In this document: positions 35,303 to 44,433 of the stretch, piece by piece
Position numbering within the stretch: the stretch's first letter is position 1
How the letters are laid out: every line of letters begins with the position of its first letter
Assembly: GCF_005222485.1 (NCBI RefSeq)
Contig: NZ_CP029078.1
Coordinates: 8,061,501 to 8,125,500, forward strand
Direction: 5' to 3'
Origin: Streptomyces griseoviridis
GTDB lineage: Bacteria; Actinomycetota; Actinomycetes; Streptomycetales; Streptomycetaceae
DNA: 64,000 nucleotides
The notes under the pieces: generated by a model
Told to the model about the DNA's origin: nothing
The model's input: only the letters and a program-made list of their open reading frames with translations
The model's database searches: none
Position numbers and translations under genes: made by a program

Positions 35303-36415
35303 ATGACCATCCTGCTGTGGATCCTTGGCATCCTGGCCGTCCCCACGCTGCTGTTCGCGCTGTGGCTCGGCGGTGTGTTCCTCAAGGAGTTCTTCTCCCC
35401 GAGCCCCGACGACGGCACACAGGCCGCCGAAGCGGCCGCCGCGCTGGGCCTGTTGCCGGCCGAGCGGCAGAACACCGTCCACGCGGCGCCGCTCCCCGCC
35501 GACTGGCGGGCCGCGCTCGACGCGGTCCGCGCAGGCGACTGGAAGCCCGCCGCCGACCTGCTCTCCGCGATCGGCCGGGACTGGGAGGCGCGGTCCGCGT
35601 TCGCCTACCTGCTCGGCGAACTGGCCGGGGAGGAGGACGGCTGGCTGCTCGCCTGGGAGGCCGCGCGCGCCGACGACCCGGACGCGGCGCTGGTCCGCGC
35701 CCGCAGCACGGTGGTCCTCGCCTGGCAGGTCCGCGGCGCGAAGCGGGCCAGGTACACGACGGAGGAGCAGTTCGAAGGCTTCCACCGCACCCTGCGGACG
35801 GCCCGCGAGGACGTCGCGCGCGCCGCCGCCCTGAACCCCGACGACCCCACCCCCTACATCGCGGAGATCTGGGTCGCCCTCGGACTCGGCTACCCCAACT
35901 CCGAGATGGACAAGCTGTGGTCGCGGATCACGGACCGCGCCCCGCACCACTTCGAGGCGCACTTCTCGGCCCTCCAGTACTGGTCGGAGAAGTGGAGCGG
36001 CTCCGAGCGGCTCGCCTTCGCCTTCGCCGAACGGGCGGCGGCCGAGGCGCCGCCCGGCAGCCTGCTCACGGCGCTGCCGCTGATCGCGCACTTCGAGCAC
36101 GACACGTCCGAGGACACCGAGGCCGACCGCACCCCGGAGATGATCGCGCGGGTCGACGCCGGGCTCGCCGACGCCGCCGCGGCCGACCCGGCGCACCCGC
36201 GCCTCCCCGAACTGCGCCACCTGCTGGCGTTCTACCTGTCGCTCCAGGGGCGCGACGAGGCGGCGCTCGAACAGTTCAAGCTGGTCGACGGCCACGTCAA
36301 CGCGCTGCCCTGGCGCTACCGCGCGGACAGGGCCGCCTACTACTGCCAGGTCAGGGACGCGACGGTGGCCGCCGCGCGGGAGGCGGCCGAGGCGCGCGGG
36401 TCGTCGTCCGGGTGA
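35303..36415 (+). CDS. Membrane-anchored TPR-like helical protein
   Basis: Protein of 370 residues of unknown function. An N-terminal membrane helix (ILLWILGILAVPTLLFALWLGGVFL) anchors it. The remainder is alpha-helical with TPR-like spacing (DWKPAADLLSAIGRDWEARSAFAYLLGEL; LLAFYLSLQGRDEAALEQFK) and two Trp-rich segments. It follows the M48 peptidase and is convergent with the P450 gene. A scaffold or cofactor for the peptidase is conceivable but not shown. Confidence 0.75.
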   Translation: MTILLWILGILAVPTLLFALWLGGVFLKEFFSPSPDDGTQAAEAAAALGLLPAERQNTVHAAPLPADWRAALDAVRAGDWKPAADLLSAIGRDWEARSAFAYLLGELAGEEDGWLLAWEAARADDPDAALVRARSTVVLAWQVRGAKRARYTTEEQFEGFHRTLRTAREDVARAAALNPDDPTPYIAEIWVALGLGYPNSEMDKLWSRITDRAPHHFEAHFSALQYWSEKWSGSERLAFAFAERAAAEAPPGSLLTALPLIAHFEHDTSEDTEADRTPEMIARVDAGLADAAAADPAHPRLPELRHLLAFYLSLQGRDEAALEQFKLVDGHVNALPWRYRADRAAYYCQVRDATVAAAREAAEARGSSSG

Positions 36416-36446
36416 CGCCCGGCCCTGCCCGGGTGGAGGCCGGTCG

Positions 36447-37661
36447 TCACCAGGCGACCGGCAGCTCGTGGACCCCGTACACCACCATGTCCGTGCGGAA
36501 GGGGACCTCCTCCAGCGGGCGGTCAAGGCGCAGTCGGGGGAAGCGCCGGAGCAACGCCGGGTAGGCGAGCTGGAGTTCGACCCTGGCCAGGTTCTGGCCG
36601 AGGCACTGGTGGGGTCCCGAGCCGAAGGCGAGATGGCGGCGGGCCTCGCGGTCGACGCGCAGGGCGTCGGGCTCGTCGAAGACCTCGGGGTCGCGGTTGG
36701 CGAGGTCGTTGGCGCAGATCACCGCGTCCCCGGCCTTGATGGTCACACCGCCGATCTCGATGTCGGCGAGCGCGACCCGCCGTCGTCCCATGTGGGTGAT
36801 GGTCAGATAGCGCAGCAGTTCCTCGACGGCGTTGGCGACCGACCGGGCGTCCCCGTCCCGTACGGCGGCGAGCTGTGCGGGGTGCTGGAGGAGCGCGCAG
36901 GTGCCCAGCGCGATCATGTTGGCGGTCGTCTCGTGTCCGGCGACGAGCAGCAGCCGGGCCTCGTTGGCGCACTCCTCCTTGGTGCTCCTGCCGGTGGCCA
37001 GGTACTCGGTCGCGAGCCGGCTCAGGAGGTCGTCGCCCGGCTCCGACACCTTGCGCTCGACGAGATCACCGAGGTAGGAGACCAGTTCGGTGGAGGCGGC
37101 CAGTGCCTGCTCCACCGTGCTGCGGGTGTCGACGATGCACGCGCTGGCCCGCTGGAAGAACGCGTGGTCCTCGTAGGGGACGCCGAGCAGTTCGCAGATG
37201 ACCAGCGAGGGCAGCGGCAGCGCGAAGGACGTGACCAGGTCGGCCGGCGGTCCTGCCTTCTCCATGGCGTCCAGGAGTCCGTCGATGATCGCGCCGACGC
37301 GCGGGCGCAGCGCCTCCATGCGCCGGACGGTGAAGTCGCCGGTGAACTTGCGGCGCTGCTCGTTGTGTTCGGGCTCGTCCATGGTGATGAACGCGCGGTT
37401 GTGGGCGCGGGTGGCCTCCGAGGCGGCGCTGACGCTGGGGTAGGCGGGCCGCCGGTTGTCGGCGCTGATGCGTTCGTCGCGCAGCAGCGCCACCTGGTCG
37501 GCGTGGCGGGCTACGAGCCACGCGGCCCGGCCGTTCCACAGGGTCACCCGGGAGACCGGTTCCGCTCCGATGAGGGCGGAGCGGGCGGGGGGCGGGTCGA
37601 AGGGGCAGCCCGTCGCGCGGCGGGAGGTCCAGGCGGGAGGTGCGGCGGAGGTCTGGGTCAT
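36447..37661 (-). CDS. Cytochrome P450, CYP105-like, second copy
   Basis: Heme monooxygenase of 404 residues: AGHETT at 241-246, ExxR in EELLR (280-284), heme loop FGSGPHQCLGQNLAR with Cys353. It shares layout and many segments (FTVRRMEALRP, LGVPYEDHAFF) with the P450 at 7349, so the two are paralogues. ATG 37661 has GGAAGGA just upstream; the frame is open further but overlaps the ferredoxin gene. No TTA codon was seen, unlike the first copy. It follows its ferredoxin by 62 bp. Confidence 0.92.
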   Translation of the reverse strand: MTQTSAAPPAWTSRRATGCPFDPPPARSALIGAEPVSRVTLWNGRAAWLVARHADQVALLRDERISADNRRPAYPSVSAASEATRAHNRAFITMDEPEHNEQRRKFTGDFTVRRMEALRPRVGAIIDGLLDAMEKAGPPADLVTSFALPLPSLVICELLGVPYEDHAFFQRASACIVDTRSTVEQALAASTELVSYLGDLVERKVSEPGDDLLSRLATEYLATGRSTKEECANEARLLLVAGHETTANMIALGTCALLQHPAQLAAVRDGDARSVANAVEELLRYLTITHMGRRRVALADIEIGGVTIKAGDAVICANDLANRDPEVFDEPDALRVDREARRHLAFGSGPHQCLGQNLARVELQLAYPALLRRFPRLRLDRPLEEVPFRTDMVVYGVHELPVAW

Positions 37662-37723
37662 CGGGGTCCTTCCAGCGGGGTGCCGGCGGTGTGGGGGAGG
37701 GGAGCCGGGACGGGCGGGGCGGG

Positions 37724-37915
37724 TCAGGACAGGGCGATGGCCGCCGCCGGGCACAGCTGCGCGGCCTCCACGACGGCGGCGTGCCGGTCGGCGGGCGGCC
37801 GGTCGTCGAGGAGGACGACCACGCCGTCCTCGTCGCGCTGGTCGAAGACGTCGGGTGCGGCCAGGACGCACTGGCCGGCCGCGCAGCACCTGTCGCTCTC
37901 CACGGAGACACGCAT
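37724..37915 (-). CDS. Ferredoxin, [3Fe-4S] type, partner of the downstream P450
   Basis: Electron carrier of 63 residues. Cysteines: CCAAGQC near the start (C-x5-C with an extra adjacent Cys) and CPAAAI at the end, again lacking one ligand of a [4Fe-4S] cluster. ATG 37915 is chosen with GGAG 8 nt upstream; a GTG nine bases earlier is possible. It precedes its P450, the reverse of the order in the first cassette. Confidence 0.9.
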   Translation of the reverse strand: MRVSVESDRCCAAGQCVLAAPDVFDQRDEDGVVVLLDDRPPADRHAAVVEAAQLCPAAAIALS

Positions 37916-37944
37916 GGTCGTCACTCCTCGCCCGGGACTCTCCA

Positions 37945-37963
37945 GTTACTTAACAAAAGCAAG
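37945..37963. promoter_or_regulatory. AT-rich imperfect palindrome between ferredoxin and MarR genes
   Basis: GTTACTTAACAAAAGCAAG is the most A+T-rich stretch in the divergent promoter and has partial dyad symmetry (CTT...AAG), as in MarR operators. A weak call, made on position. Confidence 0.35.
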
Positions 37964-38107
37964 CCATCGCGACGGAAAGTAGCACTCCGGTGACATGGCG
38001 CGGAAGGGTGATGTGTGTATGGGGCATCTTTTTGGTCAGGGGTGCGCGCCGCACGCCGGGAACGCGTCACGGAAGGGCTCACGGCCCGGCTGTGCGAGGG
38101 GAGTTGT

Positions 38108-38592
38108 GTGAGTCATCATCGGGACGTGACTTCCTCTTTGCCCGGCGCTCGCTCCGGATCTGTCGCCCCCTCCACGGCTGAGCTGTACAGATCGCTGTCC
38201 GACCTCGCGTACGCCGTGGCCAGCGCCCGCACCCACGCACGGCTGCGCGCGCAGTCGGGCGTGCCCATCGACCGCGCCTCGCTCGCCCTGCTGCGCGTCC
38301 TGGCGGCGGCTCCCGCCCCCTACCGGATGGGTGACCTCGCCGACGCCCTGCTGGTCCAGGCGTCCCACGTCACCCGCCAGACGCGGACCCTGGAGGAGGA
38401 AGGTCTCGTCACCACCGTCAAGGAGCCGGGCGACGACCACCGGGTGCGCAGGATCGGCATCACCGAGAATGGCCGAGACCTTGTGGCGCGCGCCGAGGCG
38501 ACCGGCCAACTCTGGCTCGCCGACGCCCTGCACGACTTCACCCCCGACCAACTCCACGCCGCCGCGGCGGTGATCAAGCGCGTGACGGACGT

Positions 38593-38608
<16 letters not shown>
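38108..38608 (+). CDS. MarR-family transcriptional regulator
   Basis: Winged-helix regulator of 166 residues. Residues around YRMGDLADALLVQASHVTRQTRTLEEEGLV form the recognition helix and the following DDHRVRRIGITENG is the beta-wing. GTG 38108 (GGGGAG site) is preferred; GTG 38126 is an alternative. It is divergent from the ferredoxin-P450 pair, which it probably controls. Its 3' end overlaps the convergent sigma-factor gene by 16 bp. Confidence 0.88.
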
Positions 38609-39773
<1,165 letters not shown>

Positions 39774-39777
<4 letters not shown>

Positions 39778-40181
39778 TCCGTGATGGTGGGCGGCGCGGT
39801 CAGGAACGGGCGCAGTTCGAGCCACTCGTGGATCGGCCGGCCGCCCGCCCCGGGCGCCGCCGACAGCTCACCGGCCAGCTCGACGGCGCGCTCGTAGCTG
39901 TCGACGTCGATCACCATCCACCCGGCGATGAGGTCCTTGGTCTCGGCGAACGGGCCGTCGGTGACTGGCGGGCGCCCCTCACCGTCGTAGCGCACGAACG
40001 TCCCCTCGGGGGCGAGCGCCTGGCCGTCGACGAACTCCCCGGTCTTCTCCAGACGTGCCGCGAAGTCGTTCATGTACTGCACGTGGTCGGAGATCTCCTG
40101 GGGCGTCCACTGGGTCATCGGCACGTCGTTGACGGCGGCCGGGGCGCCCCGGTAGTGCTTGAGTAGCAGGTACTTGGCCAT
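39774..40181 (-). CDS. DGPF (YCII-related) domain protein
   Basis: Protein of 135 residues. The eponymous DGPF is in VTDGPFAETKDLIAGWMVIDVD, within a dimeric ferredoxin-like YCII fold. These proteins are conserved partners of ECF42 sigma factors; their biochemical role is unclear. ATG 40181 has GAGGAGAA upstream. The stop overlaps the sigma-factor start, so the pair is coupled. Confidence 0.92.
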
Positions 40182-40329
40182 CGTGGTTCTCCTCGATGCT
40201 GGTGCGACCCCCATTGTGGTGGCGGGGGGGGGACGCGGTGGTGGCGTTCGAAGCGGGGACGGAGCCGGTCACGGGTTCTCGACATCGGCGGCGGAAGTCG
40301 GCGGAAGATTCTTTAAAACCCCTCGCCGC

Positions 40330-40920
40330 TCAGTCCGGGCCGCCGCCCGCGCCCCCGTGGGCCACCCGTTCCGGGTAGGACTTCGTGAACCTCAGCATCT
40401 GCACGATGATCCAGACGGGCAGGATCAGGCCGAAGATCACCTCGATCGCGTGGAAGCGCTCCAGGGACGCGGCGACGATCCGCGAGACGCCGAGGGCCAC
40501 GATGGCGACGCCCCAGGCGGTACTGAGCACCCGGTTGACCCGGCGGAACGTCGGGGACCCCCAGGCGGAGCGCGGGACCTGCTCGCGGGCGAACTGCTCG
40601 GTGAAGGGCATGACCGGGACCAGGGCGAGGATGAGCAGCCCGAGAACGACGCCGACGCCGGCCCCGCCCCAGGTGGCGAGCCGCGCGTCGTCCTGCCGGC
40701 CGAGGGTGAGGCCCAGGGCCGCGATCACCGCGAACACCACCAGCGACAGCACGCTGATGATCTTCGGCGGCAGGATCGGGCGGCTGAGGAGGAGAGCGCC
40801 GAGCGCGAGCACCGCGGCGACCAGGCCGGCGACGCCGATCCCGTTCGAGGGGAGGACCCGCGCGAGCAACGAGAACACGATCAGGGGAAGGAAGTTGAGC
40901 ACCAGCACGGACACCTTCAT
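40330..40920 (-). CDS. Integral membrane protein of unknown function
   Basis: Protein of 196 residues with about six hydrophobic helices (first: VSVLVLNFLPLIVFSLLARVL; last: IEVIFGLILPVWIIVQMLRF) and short loops. The pattern resembles small actinobacterial permease-like or septation-protein-like families, but no diagnostic motif was seen. It is monocistronic on the minus strand. Confidence 0.75.
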   Translation of the reverse strand: MKVSVLVLNFLPLIVFSLLARVLPSNGIGVAGLVAAVLALGALLLSRPILPPKIISVLSLVVFAVIAALGLTLGRQDDARLATWGGAGVGVVLGLLILALVPVMPFTEQFAREQVPRSAWGSPTFRRVNRVLSTAWGVAIVALGVSRIVAASLERFHAIEVIFGLILPVWIIVQMLRFTKSYPERVAHGGAGGGPD

Positions 40921-41302
40921 GACCTGGCCTCCAGAACCGGCCCCGGGAAGAAGGGGAGTTGGCGTCGACGGTCCCGAAGCGGGCGTCTCACGACGCCGGT
41001 CGGTCAGGGCCGACGTCCCCGGTCGCGCCGGGGGCTCCGCCGGGGAGAGCGCGGAACGTGCCGTCCCTCACGCCGTGAGCGCCACGGGCATGGGCGGACC
41101 GGCTTCTGGGACCGGCCGGGGCGTTGGCGTGCCCTTGACTCCCGAGGCCGCCGCTGACCGGCCCGGTGAGTGAGCCTCGGCCACCTCCGAGCATAGCCGC
41201 GCGACCACGGCGTCGCTCCTCGTGCGCCCGCCCGCAGGACGCGGCCGTCGGGCGGTCCGGGCGCCTCCGGGGCGGGTGGCGCGCGAGGCGTCTACGAAGC
41301 GC
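40921..41302. other. Intergenic region without a recognised gene
   Basis: G+C-rich sequence between the membrane-protein gene and the promoter of the structured RNA. Nothing beyond the likely promoter of the minus-strand gene was seen. Confidence 0.4.
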
Positions 41303-41308
41303 TATAGT
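41303..41308 (+). promoter_or_regulatory. -10 box TATAGT of the structured RNA
   Basis: TATAGT lies 6-7 bp before the first base of the RNA's closing helix, as expected for a -10 element. No good -35 hexamer was found at the expected distance. Confidence 0.6.
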
Positions 41309-41313
41309 AGATC

Positions 41314-41460
41314 TTGAGCGGGTCACCACAACTCCGGTTGTCCCGCACTGCGTCGGTGGTCCAAGGAAAGACGCCCCGCTTCCTGCGGGGAAATGCAGGT
41401 GCAAGGCCTGCCCGGCGCTCACAGTCGAGGCCCGTCCGCTTGTGCGGACGGGCCTCGTGT
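41314..41460 (+). ncRNA. Putative stand-alone structured small RNA (~145 nt)
   Basis: Five helices and a terminator can be drawn. A closing stem pairs TGAGCG (41315) with CGCTCA (41416), and a TCCG-capped hairpin pairs 41328-41332 with 41337-41341. Further stems are 41350-41354 with 41370-41374, 41374-41379 with 41385-41390, and 41395-41399 with 41407-41411. The last has a 7-nt loop, recalling a tRNA T-arm. A 13-bp terminator follows at 41426-41457. A -10 box sits just before the closing stem. It is not a tRNA (no 7-bp acceptor or anticodon arm), and the SRP, tmRNA and 6C signatures are absent. No riboswitch class could be assigned. Confidence 0.6.
41426..41457 (+). terminator. Terminator of the structured RNA (13-bp perfect stem)
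   Basis: Stem 41426-41438 with 41445-41457 and a 6-nt loop, followed by TGTGTTT. Confidence 0.75.
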
Positions 41461-42297
41461 GTTTCCCGGGGCGGCCAGGCGGAGCCGTCCGCCCGGCGGC
41501 CGTGAATCCGCCGCACCGTCATCGGAGAAGTAGAGCGCCTCGATCAGTCGCATGCGCCGATCATGTGAACGCCGATCATGTGAACAGGGCGCCGGTGCCG
41601 GATAATTCACCGCGTAAATCCGACCCGATCAGTGCGGACCGGCCTCTAATCTCTTTATGGGCATTCCATGAACCGTGGAGTCGTCGGGGGCGGGCTCGTG
41701 CGGAATCACGGGCGGTGCGGCGGGACCGCGGTGGCGGACCGCTCCCCGGCACCGCATTTCTGGAGGTCGGAATTCCGGTCAATGACGGTTCTCCGCTGGT
41801 CGCGGCAGCCGCCGACCGGGCCGACGGAACCCGCGGGGGCGGGCCGCCCCAAGGCGTCCGGCGGCATCTCGGGAATCGGTTCGGTCGTGTGCGCGTGCAA
41901 GCGCGACGATCTCGGCGCCGGGGATGCGAGAGGTATTGGTGCTGTGCAGGAAATGGCAGGTTCCGTGGACAACCCGGTGCATCCCGCACCCGATCCGTAG
42001 GGTTAACGGGGTGCGGATCACTGGGGGAACATCGGTCGCACATGAGAACGGGGAGCGCTGTCGCGGGTATCGCCGCGGAGCCGTCGTGGACCGTTGTCCC
42101 CTCGTATCCGCATGTGTTCGAATATCTTTTGTACTGGGCACCATGGATATGCATCAGAGATATGTCAATGGCGCACGGCGGGGGACGGAGCGTGAGCGGG
42201 TGTCGACAGCGTGCCCGCGCACGGCGCTCCGCGCGTCCTTCTGCGCATCGATCACGGGCGCGGCACGGTGAGGCCGCGCCTCCGATCTGGGGGATCC
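41461..42297. other. Long non-coding region upstream of the SARP gene
   Basis: No convincing gene in ~840 bases. It contains a 15-bp perfect tandem repeat at 41556-41585 and a relatively A+T-rich stretch at about 41990-42170 that is a candidate promoter region for the SARP gene. Confidence 0.45.
41556..41585. repeat. 15-bp perfect direct repeat
   Basis: GCCGATCATGTGAAC occurs twice back to back. It is upstream of a pathway-specific regulator and could be a binding site for a direct-repeat-reading activator, but no promoter spacing supports this. Confidence 0.6.
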
Positions 42298-44277
42298 ATG
42301 TCAGTTGCAGACGACGCTCTGTCCGTACAACTCCTCGGTCCGCTACGCGTGTGGAGGGGAGAGGCGGAGGTGGTGGTGGGGCCACCGAAGCAGCGGGCCC
42401 TGCTCGCCCTGCTCGCCACTCAGCAGGGCTCGGTGGTCGGACCGGGGCAGATCATCGACGCGTTGTGGGGCCCTGACGCCCCCAACACCGCGCTGAACAG
42501 CGTGCACACGTATGTGGCGGGGCTGCGCAGGGCGCTCGACCCGGCCAGGCGGGGCCGGGAGTCGGACGGTGTGCTGCTCTCCCGGGCGGGCGGGTACGAG
42601 CTGTGTCTGCCGCCCGAAGCGGTGGACGCCGTCCTGTTCGTGCGGCAGTGCGAGGAGTCGAGGCGCCTGGGCGCGCGGGGTCATCAGCAGGCCGCCTTCG
42701 AGCAGTTGGGCCAGGCGCTGGGGCTCTGGCGCGGTGACGCGCTCGCCGGGGTGCCGGGCCCCTTCGCGGCGATCGAGCGCAGCAGGCTCCGGGAGATCCG
42801 CTTCTCCGCGGCGGAGGACTGGATCGCCGGCATGATCTCCGCTGGGCGCCGGGAGGAGGCGATCGTCGTGGTGGGCGAGGCCATCGCCCAGGAGCCGCTG
42901 CGGGAGAGGCTGCGCTATCTGCTGATGCTGGCGCTGTACCGCAGCGGCCGGCAGGCCCACGCCCTCCAGGCGTACGGCGACGCGCGCGCCCATCTGCGCG
43001 AGGAACTCGGCATCGAACCGGGGACCGAGCTGCGGGGGCTGCACGCCCGGATCCTGGCCGGCACGGTCGACGACGCCGTCCCGCGGTCGTCGGCCGCACC
43101 GGCCGCACCGGCCGCACCGTCGTCCGGGGCACGCCGCGACATGGCCGGCCGCGCGGAGGACGGCCGGCCCGTCATCCCCGGCAGCGGCCTGACCATGTGT
43201 CAATTCCCTTCTCGCGCACGTACGTTCGTGGGCCGGGAGGTCGAGATCGAGCAGGCCAGGGAGGTGCTCGCGCGGACCGGAACCGAGCGTGGCAGGGCCA
43301 CCCCGATCTTCGTGATCGACGGTCCGCCCGGAGTGGGCAAGAGCGCCCTGGCCCTTGAGCTGGGCTACGAGTTACGCGCCCGCTTCCCCGACGGGCAGCT
43401 CTACGCGGACCTCGCGGGAACGGGTGACCGGCCCCGCACTCCGTTCGAGATCCTGGGGAAGCTGCTGGAGAGCCTGGGGGTGAGCCGGGCCGCCCTGCCC
43501 GTCGACCTGGACGGCAGGGCCACGCTGTACCGGAGTCTGCTGCACGAGAAGCGGGTGCTGATCCTGCTGGACGACGCGGTCGACACGGAGCAGATCAAGC
43601 CGCTGGTTCCGCAGGGCTCGGCCTGTCTGATCGTCACGGGCCGCCGCCCGCAGCGCGGCATGGTGGCCCGCTACGGCGCCCACCGCATCAGCCTCAAGCC
43701 GCTGGAGCCCGGTCCGGCCGCCGAACTGCTCGGTGAACTCCTCGGCCGCGAGGTCGTGTCGGGCAACGAGGACGCCGTCCGGCGCCTGGTCGAGCAGTGC
43801 GGTCGCATCCCGCTCGGCATCCGCATCACCGCCGCCGCGCTCCAGGAGGACGCGGACGCGTCGCCCGAGCGGCTGGCCGCGCTTTACGAGGACCCCGTCA
43901 CCCGGCTCGACCTGCTCGCGGTCGCGGGCGAGGACGGGATGAGCGTCCGCTCCTCGCTGACCGCCAGCTACCGCGCCCTGCCCGCGACGACGGCCCATCT
44001 CTTCCGGCTGCTCAGCAGGACGGGCCTGGCGGTGGTCGAGGTACCGGAATCCGGCCAGTTGCTCGGGGTGAACCGCTCCGAGGTCCTGCGCCACCTCGAA
44101 CTCCTCGCCGACCTGGGGCTGTTGGCGCGAGTCGGGGCAGGCAGCTACCGCTTCGACGATCTGACCCTCACCTACGCGGGGGAGTGCGCGGAGGCTGAGT
44201 GGGTGCTGTCCCAGCGGCTCGGACCCGCCCGGTTGAAGCAGGTCGTCGCCGACCAGGACGAGTTGCGCACCGGCTGA
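42298..44277 (+). CDS. SARP-family activator with NB-ARC ATPase domain (AfsR-like, short form)
   Basis: Transcriptional activator of 659 residues. Residues 1-100 form an OmpR-type winged helix (PPKQRALLALLA, ALNSVHTYVAGLRRAL), then the bacterial transcriptional activation domain to about 260. A Pro/Ala linker leads to an NB-ARC domain with Walker A GPPGVGKSALAL (from about 342) and ILLDDAVD. It lacks the long C-terminal TPR part of AfsR. ATG 42298 with TGGGGGA upstream is preferred over an upstream in-frame ATG at 42211. Codon 359 is TTA (43372), implying bldA control. It opens the halogenase-PKS cluster and is a likely activator of it. Confidence 0.92.
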   Translation: MSVADDALSVQLLGPLRVWRGEAEVVVGPPKQRALLALLATQQGSVVGPGQIIDALWGPDAPNTALNSVHTYVAGLRRALDPARRGRESDGVLLSRAGGYELCLPPEAVDAVLFVRQCEESRRLGARGHQQAAFEQLGQALGLWRGDALAGVPGPFAAIERSRLREIRFSAAEDWIAGMISAGRREEAIVVVGEAIAQEPLRERLRYLLMLALYRSGRQAHALQAYGDARAHLREELGIEPGTELRGLHARILAGTVDDAVPRSSAAPAAPAAPSSGARRDMAGRAEDGRPVIPGSGLTMCQFPSRARTFVGREVEIEQAREVLARTGTERGRATPIFVIDGPPGVGKSALALELGYELRARFPDGQLYADLAGTGDRPRTPFEILGKLLESLGVSRAALPVDLDGRATLYRSLLHEKRVLILLDDAVDTEQIKPLVPQGSACLIVTGRRPQRGMVARYGAHRISLKPLEPGPAAELLGELLGREVVSGNEDAVRRLVEQCGRIPLGIRITAAALQEDADASPERLAALYEDPVTRLDLLAVAGEDGMSVRSSLTASYRALPATTAHLFRLLSRTGLAVVEVPESGQLLGVNRSEVLRHLELLADLGLLARVGAGSYRFDDLTLTYAGECAEAEWVLSQRLGPARLKQVVADQDELRTG

Positions 44278-44301
44278 TCCGACGTCCGGGCCGCCGCCGG
44301 T

Positions 44302-44333
44302 CCTGTCGAGCGACCCCCTGTTCACTCGACAGG
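44302..44333 (+). terminator. Hairpin after the SARP gene
   Basis: Perfect 9-bp stem (44302-44310 with 44325-44333) and a 14-nt loop, 25 bp after the SARP stop. A probable terminator without a T-run. Confidence 0.5.
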
Positions 44334-44387
44334 CTGAATCCCGACCCCTAGGACGGAATCCGGGGGTGAGGGGCCGGTTCCTCCGTG

Positions 44388-44416
44388 TTTTGATACGAGT
44401 CAGTCTCGTATCAAAA
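44388..44416. promoter_or_regulatory. Perfect 12-bp inverted repeat upstream of the MFS gene, likely TetR operator
   Basis: TTTTGATACGAG, spacer TCAGT, CTCGTATCAAAA. It ends 17 bp before the MFS start, inside the expected promoter. The TetR gene downstream of the MFS gene is the natural ligand-responsive repressor. Confidence 0.8.
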
Positions 44417-44433
44417 CTCCGAAAGGGGGAGCT

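Noticed and set aside
41314..41425. tRNA, cobalamin riboswitch, SRP or 6C RNA identity for the structured RNA
   Set aside because: The T-arm-like hairpin tempted a tRNA call, but there is no 7-bp acceptor stem or anticodon arm. The GGTGCAAGG phrase recalls cobalamin riboswitches, but no B12 box and no downstream gene follow. SRP and 6C signatures are absent.
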